Shown here: one piece after another, positions 36,230 to 45,185 of the stretch | Layout: each line of letters starts with the position of its first letter | Numbering within the stretch: the stretch's first letter is position 1 | Source: Rhabdothermincola sediminis | Lineage (GTDB): Bacteria; Actinomycetota; Acidimicrobiia; Acidimicrobiales; Acidimicrobilacustridaceae | Length of the DNA stretch: 64,000 nucleotides | Direction of reading: 5' to 3' | Assembly (NCBI RefSeq): GCF_014805525.1 | Contig: NZ_JACFSZ010000004.1 | Coordinates: forward strand, 169,966-233,965 | Translations under genes and position numbers: made by a program | The notes under the pieces: model-generated | What the model was told of the DNA's origin: nothing | The model's input: only the letters and a program-made list of their open reading frames with translations | Database searches by the model: none

Positions 36230-37366
36230 CTACGAGCGCTGAGTCTGCTGGGAGAGCACCGGGCGGCGCCACGTCGCCTTCATCGCCCACAGCGCCCAGC
36301 CCACAGCCCCGAGCGGGATCTCCAAGAGGTAGGTGAAGGCTCGGAACAGGAACACCGCCGCGGCCGAGCCCGCGGGTGGTCCCCCGAAGGCGATGAGCGC
36401 CGCCACCGTGCCGGCCTCGACGAACCCGACCCCGCTCGGGGTGATGGCGATGGTGGTGAGCAGGTTGGCGAAGGTGAAGGCGGCCAGCACCTCGATCCAT
36501 CCCAGCTCGTCGGTGCTCCCCCCACACGCCCGCACGCAGGCCAGCAGCAGGAGGTACTGGCCCAGGGTGTACAGGAGCATCCACGCCGTGAGGCGCTTCC
36601 AGCAGGCTCGCAGCAGCCCGATGCTCTGGTGCCGGAAGTCGACCACCGCGGCCCGCAGATCACGTTGCGGGCGCCGTACCAGCCGGGTGACCAGGGTGCC
36701 GGCCCGGTCGACGATGGCGCCGACGCGCGACGCCAGATCGTCGCTGCGCAGCACCAGCGCGAACCCCGCGATGCCCACGCCCAGACCTGCCAGGCCGACG
36801 CATGTCGGCACGACCAGCCCGCCGGTGGCCTGCCCGTCGACCACGAGCAGGAGCAGCGCCGCGACGGGCAACCCCAGCTTGGTGAAGACGTTCCAGACAC
36901 CGGTCACGAGGATCGACCGCGTGATGACGCTCGGCGGGAAGCCCCACGACATCCCCATGGCGTAGGTCGCGCCCACCCCCGCCGCGCCACCGAAGGGCAC
37001 CACGTTGGAGACCGCGCTGCCCCCGAAGTTCAGCACCAGCGCCTGGCTGCGGCGGAGGCCTGGGAGCGCGGCGACCAGGACACCGGTGTAGGTCCACATC
37101 ACCAGGAACCACAGCATCGTCAGGCCGGCGATCGTGCGTCCATCGAGCTGGGAGAACTGGGACCAGATCTCCGAGTAGTGGGTCTCGCTGATGGCGGGGA
37201 TGGCGAACGCGAAGATCGCCACCACCGCGGCCAGCGACAGCCCCAGCTCGGCGACGCGCCGCAAGGGGCTCTTGGCCGCCAGCTCGTGCTCGACCAGCTC
37301 CGCTGGGACCCTGAGGGCCTCGATGCCCTCAGCGGTCATCTCACTCTCGTCGGGGAGCTCAGCCAT
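36230..37366 (-). CDS. YbhN/UPF0104 lysylphosphatidylglycerol-synthase-like membrane protein
   Basis: 378 aa with about eight hydrophobic helices, for example LSLAAVVAIFAFAIPAI, WFLVMWTYTGVLVAAL, VGLAGLGVGIAGFALVL and FTFANLLTTIAITPSGVGFVEAGTVAAL. The TPSGVGFVEAG segment is the family signature. These proteins carry the flippase-like half of MprF and are linked to lipid or glycolipid transport. It lies among genes for glycan and lipid handling. Acidic cytosolic N-terminus (about 45 aa). Confidence 0.85.
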   Translation of the reverse strand: MAELPDESEMTAEGIEALRVPAELVEHELAAKSPLRRVAELGLSLAAVVAIFAFAIPAISETHYSEIWSQFSQLDGRTIAGLTMLWFLVMWTYTGVLVAALPGLRRSQALVLNFGGSAVSNVVPFGGAAGVGATYAMGMSWGFPPSVITRSILVTGVWNVFTKLGLPVAALLLLVVDGQATGGLVVPTCVGLAGLGVGIAGFALVLRSDDLASRVGAIVDRAGTLVTRLVRRPQRDLRAAVVDFRHQSIGLLRACWKRLTAWMLLYTLGQYLLLLACVRACGGSTDELGWIEVLAAFTFANLLTTIAITPSGVGFVEAGTVAALIAFGGPPAGSAAAVFLFRAFTYLLEIPLGAVGWALWAMKATWRRPVLSQQTQRS

Positions 37367-37387
37367 GCGACCGGGTAGGTGGGCCCG

Positions 37388-38227
37388 TCAACCTTCGCCA
37401 TGCCCGTCCGGGGCGAGCGCGAACAGGTCACGAGCCTCGGTCCCCGGGCGGGCGCGGTCGATGAACCATTCCGTGCCGAAGGCGGCGGCGAACGCCTCGT
37501 CGGGCAGCGACAGGAAGACCTGCAGGGTTCGCACGGTGCTGGTGGAGGCGGTCGTCTGGCTCGCGTGGGCCTCCATGGAGGCGCGCTTGCGGTCGAGGAA
37601 GCCGTTGACGTCGATCGTGTGGGTGATCTCCTCCGGGGCTGCGTACCAGCGTGAGAGATCGGGCGGCACCACCTCGGGGGGAAGCTCGAAGCCCATCGTC
37701 GGGGCGAGCTGCGCGGCGAGCTGCAGCAGCTCGCGGTTGATGGTGGCTTCGAGCACGGACGGCGTGGCCGCCAGCTCGGCGGCGCGCCGCCCCACCTGGT
37801 GCACCCGCACGTGGTCGGGGTGCCCGTAGCCCCCGTTGGGGTCGTAGGTGGTGAGGAGGTCGGCGCGCTCCTCGCGGAGGATGCCCGCCAGGCGCTCGGC
37901 GGCCTCGTCGAGCGCGGCGGCCACGAAGCTCCCCGGCCCGTGGTCGCCGTCGAGGCCCGAATCCCGGTAGCCGAGGAACTCGAGTCGGTGGACGCCCAGG
38001 GCGGCGGCCGAGGCTTCGGTCTCGCACCGCCGCCGCGCCGCCAGGGACTCCCCGGGGTCGAGGAAGTCGGCGCCGACCTCGCCCGCCGCGCCGTCCGTGG
38101 CCACCACCAGCACCACCCGATGCCCCTCCGCCACGGCCTTGGCCATCGCCCCCGCGGTCAGCAGTGCCTCGTCGTCGGGGTGGGCGTGGAAGGCGACCAG
38201 GGTGCCCGGCATCCCACCAGCATGCAT
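37388..38227 (-). CDS. PIG-L/LmbE family zinc deacetylase
   Basis: The zinc motif AHPDDEALLTAG is near the N-terminus and the second-metal His region PNGGYGHPDHVRVHQVG near the middle, both diagnostic. Family members remove N-acetyl groups from sugars, as MshB and Mca do in mycothiol metabolism; the substrate here is not clear, though the length fits that group. The start could be ATG 38227 (MHAGGMPG) or 38212 (MPGTLVAFH). A glycosyltransferase gene starts divergently about 100 bp away. Confidence 0.85.
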   Translation of the reverse strand: MHAGGMPGTLVAFHAHPDDEALLTAGAMAKAVAEGHRVVLVVATDGAAGEVGADFLDPGESLAARRRCETEASAAALGVHRLEFLGYRDSGLDGDHGPGSFVAAALDEAAERLAGILREERADLLTTYDPNGGYGHPDHVRVHQVGRRAAELAATPSVLEATINRELLQLAAQLAPTMGFELPPEVVPPDLSRWYAAPEEITHTIDVNGFLDRKRASMEAHASQTTASTSTVRTLQVFLSLPDEAFAAAFGTEWFIDRARPGTEARDLFALAPDGHGEG

Positions 38228-38330
38228 CACGGCGCGGCCGTACGGCGCGAGCCGTGCTCGGGTCATGGCTGCCCGGCCGATTCCGCATCCGCACGGCTAC
38301 GATCTGGTCGTCCCGGCCCGGAGGTCGCTC

Positions 38331-39530
38331 GTGTCGCTCCCAGCATCCACGCCCGGCGCGCCCGCATCGCCGGGCGCGCCACTTCGGGTGGGCCTGGTCA
38401 CCGACTGCTACCTGCCCCAGATCGGCGGCATCGAGATGCAGGTGCACGACCTGGCCCGGCATCTGCAGCGGGCCGGGCACGAGGTGATCGTGATCACCCC
38501 GACGGACGGCCCGGCCGAGGTCGACGGGGTGCCGGTGCACCGGCTCGACGTCCCGCTGCTGCCGTTCAGCATCCCGTTCACCCCCAAGACCTTCCGCCTG
38601 GTGTCGGGGCTGCTGCGCCAGGAGCGGATCGACGTCGCCCACTTCCACGGCGGTATCGTGTCGCCACTCGCGTACCTCGCTGCTGCGTCGGCACAGGCCC
38701 GGGGCATCCCGACGGTGGTCACCACGCACTGCCTGTGGAGCTACGCCACGCCGGTGTTCGCCCTCCTCGACCGGGCCTTCCGGTGGTCGGAGTGGGATGC
38801 CGTGCTCTCCGCCGTGAGCGACGTGGCGGCGGCTCCCATCCGCCGTATCACGGGAGGCGGTAGGGACGTGCTGGTGCTCCCGAACGGGATCGACAATCGC
38901 TCCTGGCAGGTCGAACCGATCGATACCGACCCGCGGACGGTGACCCTGGTGTCGGTGATGCGGTTGGCGCCGCGGAAGCGACCTCTGCAGCTGCTCAAGA
39001 TGGTCCGCAAGGTGCGGGCCCGGGCCCCGGAGGTCAGGTTGCGGCTACTGGTCATCGGCGACGGTCCCGAGCGGCCCTCGCTCGAGCGTTACATCCGCAC
39101 CCAGGGTCTCGGCGACGTGGTGCAGCTGGTGGGCCGGCTCTCCCGCGAGCAGATCCGGCGGGTGTACGCCACCGCGGACGTGTTCGTCGCCCCGGCCAAC
39201 CTGGAGTCGTTCGGGATCGCGGCGCTCGAGGCTCGATGCGCGGGCCTGCCCGTGGTGGCCAAGGCCCGCACCGGCATCCGGGAGTTCGTGGAGCACGGTC
39301 GCGAGGGCCTGCTGGCCCACTCCGACCGGGACATGGTCGACCAGCTCGTGCGGATCGTGCGCGACCGGGAGCTACGGCTGCTCATCGCGAAGAACAACCG
39401 GGAGACCCTCGCCCCAGTCGACTGGGAGGACGTCGTGGAGATGAACGTCGCCGCCTACCGGTCCGCGATCGCCGGGTTCACGAGACGCCCCCTCCGCCCG
39501 GCGCGGGTGACCAGCCGGGCCACGCCGTAG
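38331..39530 (+). CDS. GT4-type glycosyltransferase
   Basis: 399 aa from a GTG with GGAGG six bases upstream. The N-terminal acceptor domain shows VGLVTDCYLPQIGGIEMQVHDLARHL. The C-terminal donor domain has LVSVMRLAPRKRPLQLLKMV, LVIGDGPERPSL and the E-x7-E-type region FVAPANLESFGIAALEARCAGLPVV. It belongs to the GT-B retaining family that builds glycolipids and mannosides. Its 3' end overlaps the opposing PAP2 gene by 76 bp. Confidence 0.9.
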   Translation: MSLPASTPGAPASPGAPLRVGLVTDCYLPQIGGIEMQVHDLARHLQRAGHEVIVITPTDGPAEVDGVPVHRLDVPLLPFSIPFTPKTFRLVSGLLRQERIDVAHFHGGIVSPLAYLAAASAQARGIPTVVTTHCLWSYATPVFALLDRAFRWSEWDAVLSAVSDVAAAPIRRITGGGRDVLVLPNGIDNRSWQVEPIDTDPRTVTLVSVMRLAPRKRPLQLLKMVRKVRARAPEVRLRLLVIGDGPERPSLERYIRTQGLGDVVQLVGRLSREQIRRVYATADVFVAPANLESFGIAALEARCAGLPVVAKARTGIREFVEHGREGLLAHSDRDMVDQLVRIVRDRELRLLIAKNNRETLAPVDWEDVVEMNVAAYRSAIAGFTRRPLRPARVTSRATP

Positions 39531-40366
39531 CCGATGGTGAAGATCACCGCGCCACCCACCGCGTCGAGGAAGTAGTGGTTCCCGGTCGCCACCACCACGA
39601 AGGTGGTCGCGATGGGGTAGAGCACGGCGAGGGTGCGCATCCACCACGTGCGCACCCGGGGGAGCAACGCCCCCATACCCCACACGGCCCAACCGCAGTG
39701 CAAGCTCGGCATGGCTGCGAACTGGTTCGAGATCTTCTGCATCGCCGGTGACTCGAACGACCAGAACGTGGGGTACTTCACGAGGGTGTCGACGTACCCG
39801 AACACCTGCCCGTCACCCATGACGTCGAGCAGCCGGGGTGGCATGAGGGGGAAGGCGGCGAACCCGACGAGGCCCAGCATGGTGCCGATGGCCAGCGTGT
39901 TGCGCAGCAGCGGGTAGTCGTCCGGGAAACGGCGGTAGAGCCATACGAGGATCACGATCGACACCCCGATGTAGGCCGATCCGTAGAAGTAGTTGCTGGC
40001 GACGATGAGCGTCGTGGACTTGAGGGCCCACTCCTGGATGGTCTTCTCGTGGTAGATGCTGAGCGCTTTCTGCCAGTCGATGATCCGTAGCGCGTTCTGG
40101 AACGCGGCCGATGGTTTCCCCTCGGAAAGGTTGCGGATCGACTCGTAGACCACGTACAGCGTGGCGACGATCAGCAGCTCCCGCCACCAGTACAGGGTCG
40201 ACCCGTCGCGCAGGCGGGTGCCGTGCCGCCGCCGCGGCGGGATCTGCTCATCCCCGGTGTGTTCCGGAGCATCACCCGCGGGGACGCGGTGGGCGGCGCC
40301 GTGCCGATCCGCGTGTGCTCGCTCGGTGGCGTGATCTGCCCGTGATGCGGTCTCCTCTGGCCCCAT
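39455..40366 (-). CDS. PAP2/inositol-phosphotransferase-like membrane enzyme
   Basis: 303 aa. A polar N-terminus of about 50 residues precedes six or so helices. PAP2 signatures appear as AMPSLHCGWAVWG (central His) and ATGNHYFLDAVGG (second His and Asp). This pattern is found in the PAP2_3 group, which includes inositol phosphorylceramide synthase-like enzymes. It probably acts on a lipid phosphate on the outer leaflet. The gene overlaps the glycosyltransferase tail to tail by 76 bp. Confidence 0.8.
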   Translation of the reverse strand: MGPEETASRADHATERAHADRHGAAHRVPAGDAPEHTGDEQIPPRRRHGTRLRDGSTLYWWRELLIVATLYVVYESIRNLSEGKPSAAFQNALRIIDWQKALSIYHEKTIQEWALKSTTLIVASNYFYGSAYIGVSIVILVWLYRRFPDDYPLLRNTLAIGTMLGLVGFAAFPLMPPRLLDVMGDGQVFGYVDTLVKYPTFWSFESPAMQKISNQFAAMPSLHCGWAVWGMGALLPRVRTWWMRTLAVLYPIATTFVVVATGNHYFLDAVGGAVIFTIGYGVARLVTRAGRRGRLVNPAIADR

Positions 40367-40399
40367 ACCGTCCCCCGGTGTGGGAAGCTCCTCCGTCGG

Positions 40400-41632
40400 T
40401 CACGCCGGTTCGATCCGGTACACGGTACCGGCCGTGGACAGCACGTAGAGCTCGCCGTCCCTGTCCTCCCCGAACGATGACAGCGAGCGTGGTGCGACCG
40501 AGACCCCGAGACCGCGCTCGTCAAGGAGCTGCCCGCCAGAGGCCAGCAAGCCCCGCACCACAGCGCGGCAGTAGTCGCCGAACACGTACGCCCCCGCGAG
40601 ACCGGGGATGGCGGTCCCCCGGTACACGTAGCCCCCGGTGATCGAGCAGCTCCCGTCGCTGTGGTCGTACTCGAAGATGGGGTCGACCAGCCCCTCGGGA
40701 GGATCGCCGCGGAAGCTGTGGGTCCCTTCTTTGAACGCCCAGCCCAGGTTGGCGCCCCGGCCCGCCCCGCCGGTGGCGGGCAACCAGTCGATCTCCTCGA
40801 TCTCGTTCTGACCGACGTCGGCCACCCAGAGGTCGCCGGTCTCACGGTCGAAGCTGAAGCGCCACGGGTTCCGCACCCCGTACAGCCAGATCTCCGGCCG
40901 GCCACCCCCGGCGGCGAAGGGGTTGTCGGCGGGGATGCGGTAGGGCTGGGCGGCGTCGGGAGTGGGGTCGATCCGGAGGATCTTGCCGAGGAGGGTGTCG
41001 AGGTTCTGGCCGTTGTCCTGCGGGTCACCTGCACCGCCACCGTCGCCGACGCCGATGTAGAGGTAGCCGTCCGGGCCGAAGGCCAGCTGGCCTCCGTTGT
41101 GGTTGCGGTTCGGCTGCGGGATGCGCAGCAGCTCCCTCGCCCTCGAGCTATCGGCCCGCTCGCCGGACATCGGGTAGGCGACGATGTGGGTCGAGTCGTC
41201 GTTCGCGTCCGTGTAGTCGACGTACAGCGTCGACCCGTCGGGGGAGAAGGCCAGGCCCAGCAGGCCCTGCTCGCCGCGGGCGCGGGTTTCCTCGCTCAGG
41301 TCGAGCACCGGCGTGTGGTCGACCTCGTGGTGGACTGCATCGTCGCGGCGGGTCACCCGGATGTGGCGCACGACGCCGCCCTGCTCCGCCACGTAGAGAT
41401 CATCCGAGCCGGGACGTGCTGCCATGGCCACCGGCGTGTCGACCTCCGCGACGGGCTGGAGGCGGATCCGCACGCCTTCGAGGCTCGTCGTCTCGTCCGG
41501 CGAGGCCGTTCCCGTCGTGGCTCCTTGGAGCTCTCGGGTGGCCGGTGGGCCGGCCTCCTCTCCGCCTGAACAGCCAGTGACGAACAGCACCAGCGCGGCG
41601 AGGGCGGCGATGGATGATCGAGCGAGCCTCAC
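40400..41632 (-). CDS. Lipoprotein PQQ-dependent sugar dehydrogenase-like protein
   Basis: 410 aa from a GTG at 41632 overlapping the thioesterase stop (GTGA). The signal peptide RLARSSIAALAALVLFVTGC ends in a lipobox Cys. The glucose/sorbosone dehydrogenase propeller follows, with GEQGLLGLAFSPDG, YLYIGVGDGGGAGDPQDN, YGVRNPWRFSFDRETGDLWVADVGQNEIEE and GYVYRG. PQQ is the expected cofactor and oxidation of aldose sugars the expected reaction; PQQ synthesis genes are not in the window. Confidence 0.88.
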   Translation of the reverse strand: MRLARSSIAALAALVLFVTGCSGGEEAGPPATRELQGATTGTASPDETTSLEGVRIRLQPVAEVDTPVAMAARPGSDDLYVAEQGGVVRHIRVTRRDDAVHHEVDHTPVLDLSEETRARGEQGLLGLAFSPDGSTLYVDYTDANDDSTHIVAYPMSGERADSSRARELLRIPQPNRNHNGGQLAFGPDGYLYIGVGDGGGAGDPQDNGQNLDTLLGKILRIDPTPDAAQPYRIPADNPFAAGGGRPEIWLYGVRNPWRFSFDRETGDLWVADVGQNEIEEIDWLPATGGAGRGANLGWAFKEGTHSFRGDPPEGLVDPIFEYDHSDGSCSITGGYVYRGTAIPGLAGAYVFGDYCRAVVRGLLASGGQLLDERGLGVSVAPRSLSSFGEDRDGELYVLSTAGTVYRIEPA

Positions 41633-42486
41633 CTGCGCATCACCCGGATCAGGCCCTCCTGGACCACCGACACCGCGAGGACACCGTCGCGGGTGTAGAT
41701 CGAACCGCGAGCCAGCCCCCGACCACCCGACGCCGACGGCGTGTCCTGCACGTACAGCAGCCACTCGTCGGCCCGGAACGGTCGGTGGAACCACATCGCG
41801 TGGTCGAGGCTAGCCATGAAGATCTCGTCGTCGAGCGCGCCCACCGCGTGGGGGAGCAGGGACGTGTCGAGCAAGGTCATGTCGCTGGCATAGGTGACCA
41901 CGCAGGCGTGCAGGACCGGGTCGTCAGGCAGAGCACCGTCCGCTCGGAGCCACACCCGCTGGTAGGGGGGCAGCGGTCGGGTGCGGTCCCCGGGCTCCCA
42001 GTCGCAGTTGCGGGTGTCGATCGGCCGGTCACGGTGGTAGTCGTCGCCCATCAGCTCGGCCCACGCCGCCCAGCGCTGTTTGAAGTCGGGGAGGGATTCG
42101 GGGTCGGGCAGGTCGGCGGGCATCGGTGCCTGGTGGTCGAACCCGTCCTCGGCCACGTGGAACGACGCCTGCAGGTTGAAGATCGCCCGCCCGTGCTGGA
42201 TGGCTACCACCCGGCGGGTGGCGAAGGACCGACCGTCCCGGATCCGGTCGACGTCGTAGAGGATCGGGATCGTGGGATCACCGGGGCGCAGGAAGTACGC
42301 GTGGAGGGAGTGCACGGCTCGGAGCGGGTCGACCGTGCGGGCCGCGGCCACGAGGGCTTGGCCAGCGACCTGGCCCCCGAAGACCCGCTGGCGGGCCACC
42401 TCCGGGCTGCGCCCACGGAAGATGTTGACCTCGATCGATTCGAGGTCGAGCAGGCGGATGAGCTCGTCGACGGCTTCCTGTCCCAT
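41629..42486 (-). CDS. tesB: Acyl-CoA thioesterase II
   Basis: 285 aa double hot-dog protein. The sequence QRVFGGQVAGQALVAAARTV, VHSLHAYFLRPGDP, RDGRSFATRRVVAIQHG and ASLDHAMWFHRPFRADEWLLY is typical of TesB, and the late Asp in the LDHAMWFH region belongs to the catalytic set. It releases free acids from acyl-CoA. It is followed by the sugar dehydrogenase lipoprotein with a four-base overlap, an unusual pairing. Confidence 0.92.
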   Translation of the reverse strand: MGQEAVDELIRLLDLESIEVNIFRGRSPEVARQRVFGGQVAGQALVAAARTVDPLRAVHSLHAYFLRPGDPTIPILYDVDRIRDGRSFATRRVVAIQHGRAIFNLQASFHVAEDGFDHQAPMPADLPDPESLPDFKQRWAAWAELMGDDYHRDRPIDTRNCDWEPGDRTRPLPPYQRVWLRADGALPDDPVLHACVVTYASDMTLLDTSLLPHAVGALDDEIFMASLDHAMWFHRPFRADEWLLYVQDTPSASGGRGLARGSIYTRDGVLAVSVVQEGLIRVMRR

Positions 42487-42746
42487 GGGCGCCGATCATT
42501 CCACGGCCCGACACCCGCGGTTCATCATCGCATCGGCCTCGTTCACCACGGATTCGACTCGGGATGCTTGGGTAGCCGGCCATGGAGGCCGAGCGCGTTC
42601 CCCGCGTCGTCCGTGACGTCCCGAGCCGAGCTGACCGGCGCTTCGACCGCGTCACCGCTGGTGGTCACCGCGGAGCAGCTGTCGCGGCTACTCCCCGCCT
42701 GGGTGTGACGGCGGCCCGCGCGGGCCGGGGGCTAGCCTGCCCGTCC

Positions 42747-43943
42747 ATGCGACGCTTCCCCGAAGGGTTCCGTTGGGGTACCGCCACCGCCGCGCATCAG
42801 GTGGAGGGCAACAACGTCAACAACGACTGGTGGGAGTGGGAGCATCGAGAGGGCACCGTGTGCGTGGAACCGAGCGGTGACGCCTGCGACCAGTACCACC
42901 GCTATCCCGAGGACCTCCGGCTGCTCAGCGCGCTCGGTTTCGACAACTACCGGTTCTCGGTGGAGTGGAGCCGCATCGAGCCCGAGGAAGGCGCGTTCTC
43001 GAAGGCGGCGCTCGACCACTACCGCCGAGTCTGCGCCGAGTGCCTCGCCAACGACCTCCAGCCCGTGGTCACCTTCCACCACTTCACCACCCCTCGCTGG
43101 GCGGCGAACGACGGTGGCTGGCACGACGCGCGGATCGTCGACCGGTTCGCGCGCTTCTGCGAACGTACCGTCGAACATCTCGGCGACCTCATCGGTCGGG
43201 CCTGCACGATCAACGAGCCCAACGTGGTCTCCTACATCGGCTACCAGGTGGGCGTGTTCCCCCCGGGCATCCTCGACGCGGACCTCTGGCGGGCGAGCTA
43301 CGAGAACATGATCGCCGCGCACCGGAGGAGCTATGAGGTGCTCAAAGCCGGGCGGGGCGAGTTCCCGGTGGGGTTGACGTTGTCGATGAGCGACTACCAG
43401 CCCGTCCCCGCGGACGACGAGAAGGCGATCGCCACCCGCGACACCATCCGCTACTTCGCCGAGGACGTCTTCCTCGAGTCCTGCCGGGGTGACGACTTCA
43501 TCGGGGTGCAGACCTACAGCCGAACCCGCGTCGGGCCCGATGGGCAGCTCGGTCCCGAGGAGGGCGTGCCGGTGCTGGTGATGGGCTACGAGTACTACCC
43601 GGAGTCGCTGGCGGCGACGATCCGCCGTGCCTGGGAGGTCACCGAGCACGTGCCGGTGCTGGTCACGGAGAACGGCATCGGCACCGACGACGACGAGCAA
43701 CGCCGACGCTACGTGGAGCGGGCCCTCCACGGCGTGCTCGACTGCCTCGACGAGGGGATCGAGGTGCTCGGCTACACCTACTGGAGTCTGCTCGACAACT
43801 TCGAGTGGGCCTTCGGGTATGGGCCCCGCTTCGGGCTGGTCGAGGTCGACCGCCGCACCCAGGAGCGGCGGGTCAAGCCCAGCGCGTACTGGCTGTCGAG
43901 CGTGGTACAGGCCAACGCCCTCAGCGACGGGTCGCACGGCTGA
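42747..43943 (+). CDS. GH1 beta-glycosidase
   Basis: 398 aa, slightly short for GH1. It starts MRRFPEGFRWGTATAAHQVEG, the standard N-terminus. The acid/base Glu lies in TINEPNV (E157) and the nucleophile Glu in LVTENGIG (about E308). NYRFSVEWSRIEP and YTYWSLLDNFEWAFGY are further signatures. No signal peptide, so it acts in the cytosol on imported or internal beta-glycosides. A TAGCCT box ends nine bases before the ATG and suggests a leaderless message. Confidence 0.92.
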   Translation: MRRFPEGFRWGTATAAHQVEGNNVNNDWWEWEHREGTVCVEPSGDACDQYHRYPEDLRLLSALGFDNYRFSVEWSRIEPEEGAFSKAALDHYRRVCAECLANDLQPVVTFHHFTTPRWAANDGGWHDARIVDRFARFCERTVEHLGDLIGRACTINEPNVVSYIGYQVGVFPPGILDADLWRASYENMIAAHRRSYEVLKAGRGEFPVGLTLSMSDYQPVPADDEKAIATRDTIRYFAEDVFLESCRGDDFIGVQTYSRTRVGPDGQLGPEEGVPVLVMGYEYYPESLAATIRRAWEVTEHVPVLVTENGIGTDDDEQRRRYVERALHGVLDCLDEGIEVLGYTYWSLLDNFEWAFGYGPRFGLVEVDRRTQERRVKPSAYWLSSVVQANALSDGSHG

Positions 43944-43991
43944 CCTGGCTGGCTGTCACCTCCCGGCCTGGTCCCACTAGCCTCTCGCCCG

Positions 43992-44510
43992 ATGGCTGCC
44001 TCCACCACAGCCCTGCAGGACGCCCTGCAGAAGGTCCGCACCCATGGCCTCAAGTACTCCGCGGTGTCGGTCGTCAACGTCATCGTCGGGCAGGGCCTGC
44101 TCGTCTTCTTCAGTGCCATCCTCGGTCTACGACCGGCACCGTCGAACGTGCTGGCGGTGTGCATCAGCGCCGTGCCCGCCTACTACCTGTCGCGGGCCTG
44201 GGTCTGGGGCAAGAGCGGCAAGAGCCACCTCACCAAGGAGGTCCTGCCGTTCTGGGGGTTCGCGCTCGCCGGTCTGGTCCTCTCCACCGGCGCGGTGTGG
44301 ACCGCGACCCACGTCACCGGGATCGCCGACATCCCTGCGGATCAGCGCAGCCTGGTCGAGAAGCTGGTGCCGAACTTCGCCAACATCCTCGCCTTCGGGG
44401 TGCTGTGGGTGGTCAAGTTCTTCGTGCTCGACGCGTACATGTTCGGCAAGCACCACCACGGCCCGGTCGACGGTCGCGACGGCGGCCTCGACGAGCCGGC
44501 GCCGGCGTGA
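43992..44510 (+). CDS. GtrA family membrane protein
   Basis: 172 aa with four hydrophobic helices (VSVVNVIVGQGLLVFFSAIL, VLAVCISAVPAYYLSRAWVWG, FWGFALAGLVLSTGAVW, ANILAFGVLWVVKFFVLDAYMF). The KYSAVSVVNVIVGQG and WVVKFFVLDAYMF ends are typical of GtrA proteins, which are thought to flip polyprenyl-linked sugars. Nearby glycosyltransferases fit that role. The polar C-terminus is acidic. A TAGCCT box lies eight bases before the ATG. Confidence 0.85.
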   Translation: MAASTTALQDALQKVRTHGLKYSAVSVVNVIVGQGLLVFFSAILGLRPAPSNVLAVCISAVPAYYLSRAWVWGKSGKSHLTKEVLPFWGFALAGLVLSTGAVWTATHVTGIADIPADQRSLVEKLVPNFANILAFGVLWVVKFFVLDAYMFGKHHHGPVDGRDGGLDEPAPA

Positions 44511-44528
44511 CCTGGCGATCACCCCGGC

Positions 44529-45164
44529 ATGATGGACCCTGACCTGCGAGGCCTGGCTGAGCGGGCCCGGGGGTTCATGCCACCCGACGAGGGTCTCGCG
44601 CTCCACGAGGCCGCTCTGTCGGTGCCCGCGGGCGGCTCGGCGATGCTCGAGGTGGGCAGCTACTGTGGGAAGTCGGCCATCTACCTCGGGGCCGCAGCCC
44701 GCGAGCGTCGCACGGTGCTCTTCGCCCTCGACCACCACCGCGGCTCGGAAGAGAACCAGCCCGGATGGGAGTGGCACGAACCCGACCTGGTCGATCCCGC
44801 GGTCGGGATGATCGACACCCTGCCGTGGTTCCGCCGCACCATCCACGAAGCCGGCCTCGAGCGGCATGTGATCGCCCTGGTGGGCGACTCCGCCACCGTG
44901 GGCCGCTACTGGGCCAGCCCCCTGTCGCTGCTGTTCATCGACGGTGGGCACGGCGAAGAGCCGGCTCACCGCGACTACGAGACCTGGACGCCGCACGTGG
45001 AGCCGGGCGGCCTGCTCGCCATCCACGACGTGTTCCCCGACCCCGCGGACGGCGGGCGGCCCCCGTACGAGATCTACCGGCGCGCCCTCGGATCGGGAGA
45101 CTTCGACGAGGTCGGCGCTACCGGATCGCTCCGGGTGCTGCGACGCCGCTCCGGCGACGGCTGA
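44529..45164 (+). CDS. Class I SAM-dependent methyltransferase
   Basis: 211 aa. Motif I is MLEVGSYCGKSAIYLGAAA; the acidic ribose-binding region is LFALDHHRGSEE; later LLFIDGGHGEEPAHRDYETW and GGLLAIHDVFPD resemble Methyltransf_24 O-methyltransferases. The substrate is unknown. It follows gtrA by 18 bp and is probably co-transcribed, which hints at a glycan or lipid target. Confidence 0.8.
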   Translation: MMDPDLRGLAERARGFMPPDEGLALHEAALSVPAGGSAMLEVGSYCGKSAIYLGAAARERRTVLFALDHHRGSEENQPGWEWHEPDLVDPAVGMIDTLPWFRRTIHEAGLERHVIALVGDSATVGRYWASPLSLLFIDGGHGEEPAHRDYETWTPHVEPGGLLAIHDVFPDPADGGRPPYEIYRRALGSGDFDEVGATGSLRVLRRRSGDG

Positions 45165-45185
45165 CCGAGGGCGCGGCGACCGGCG

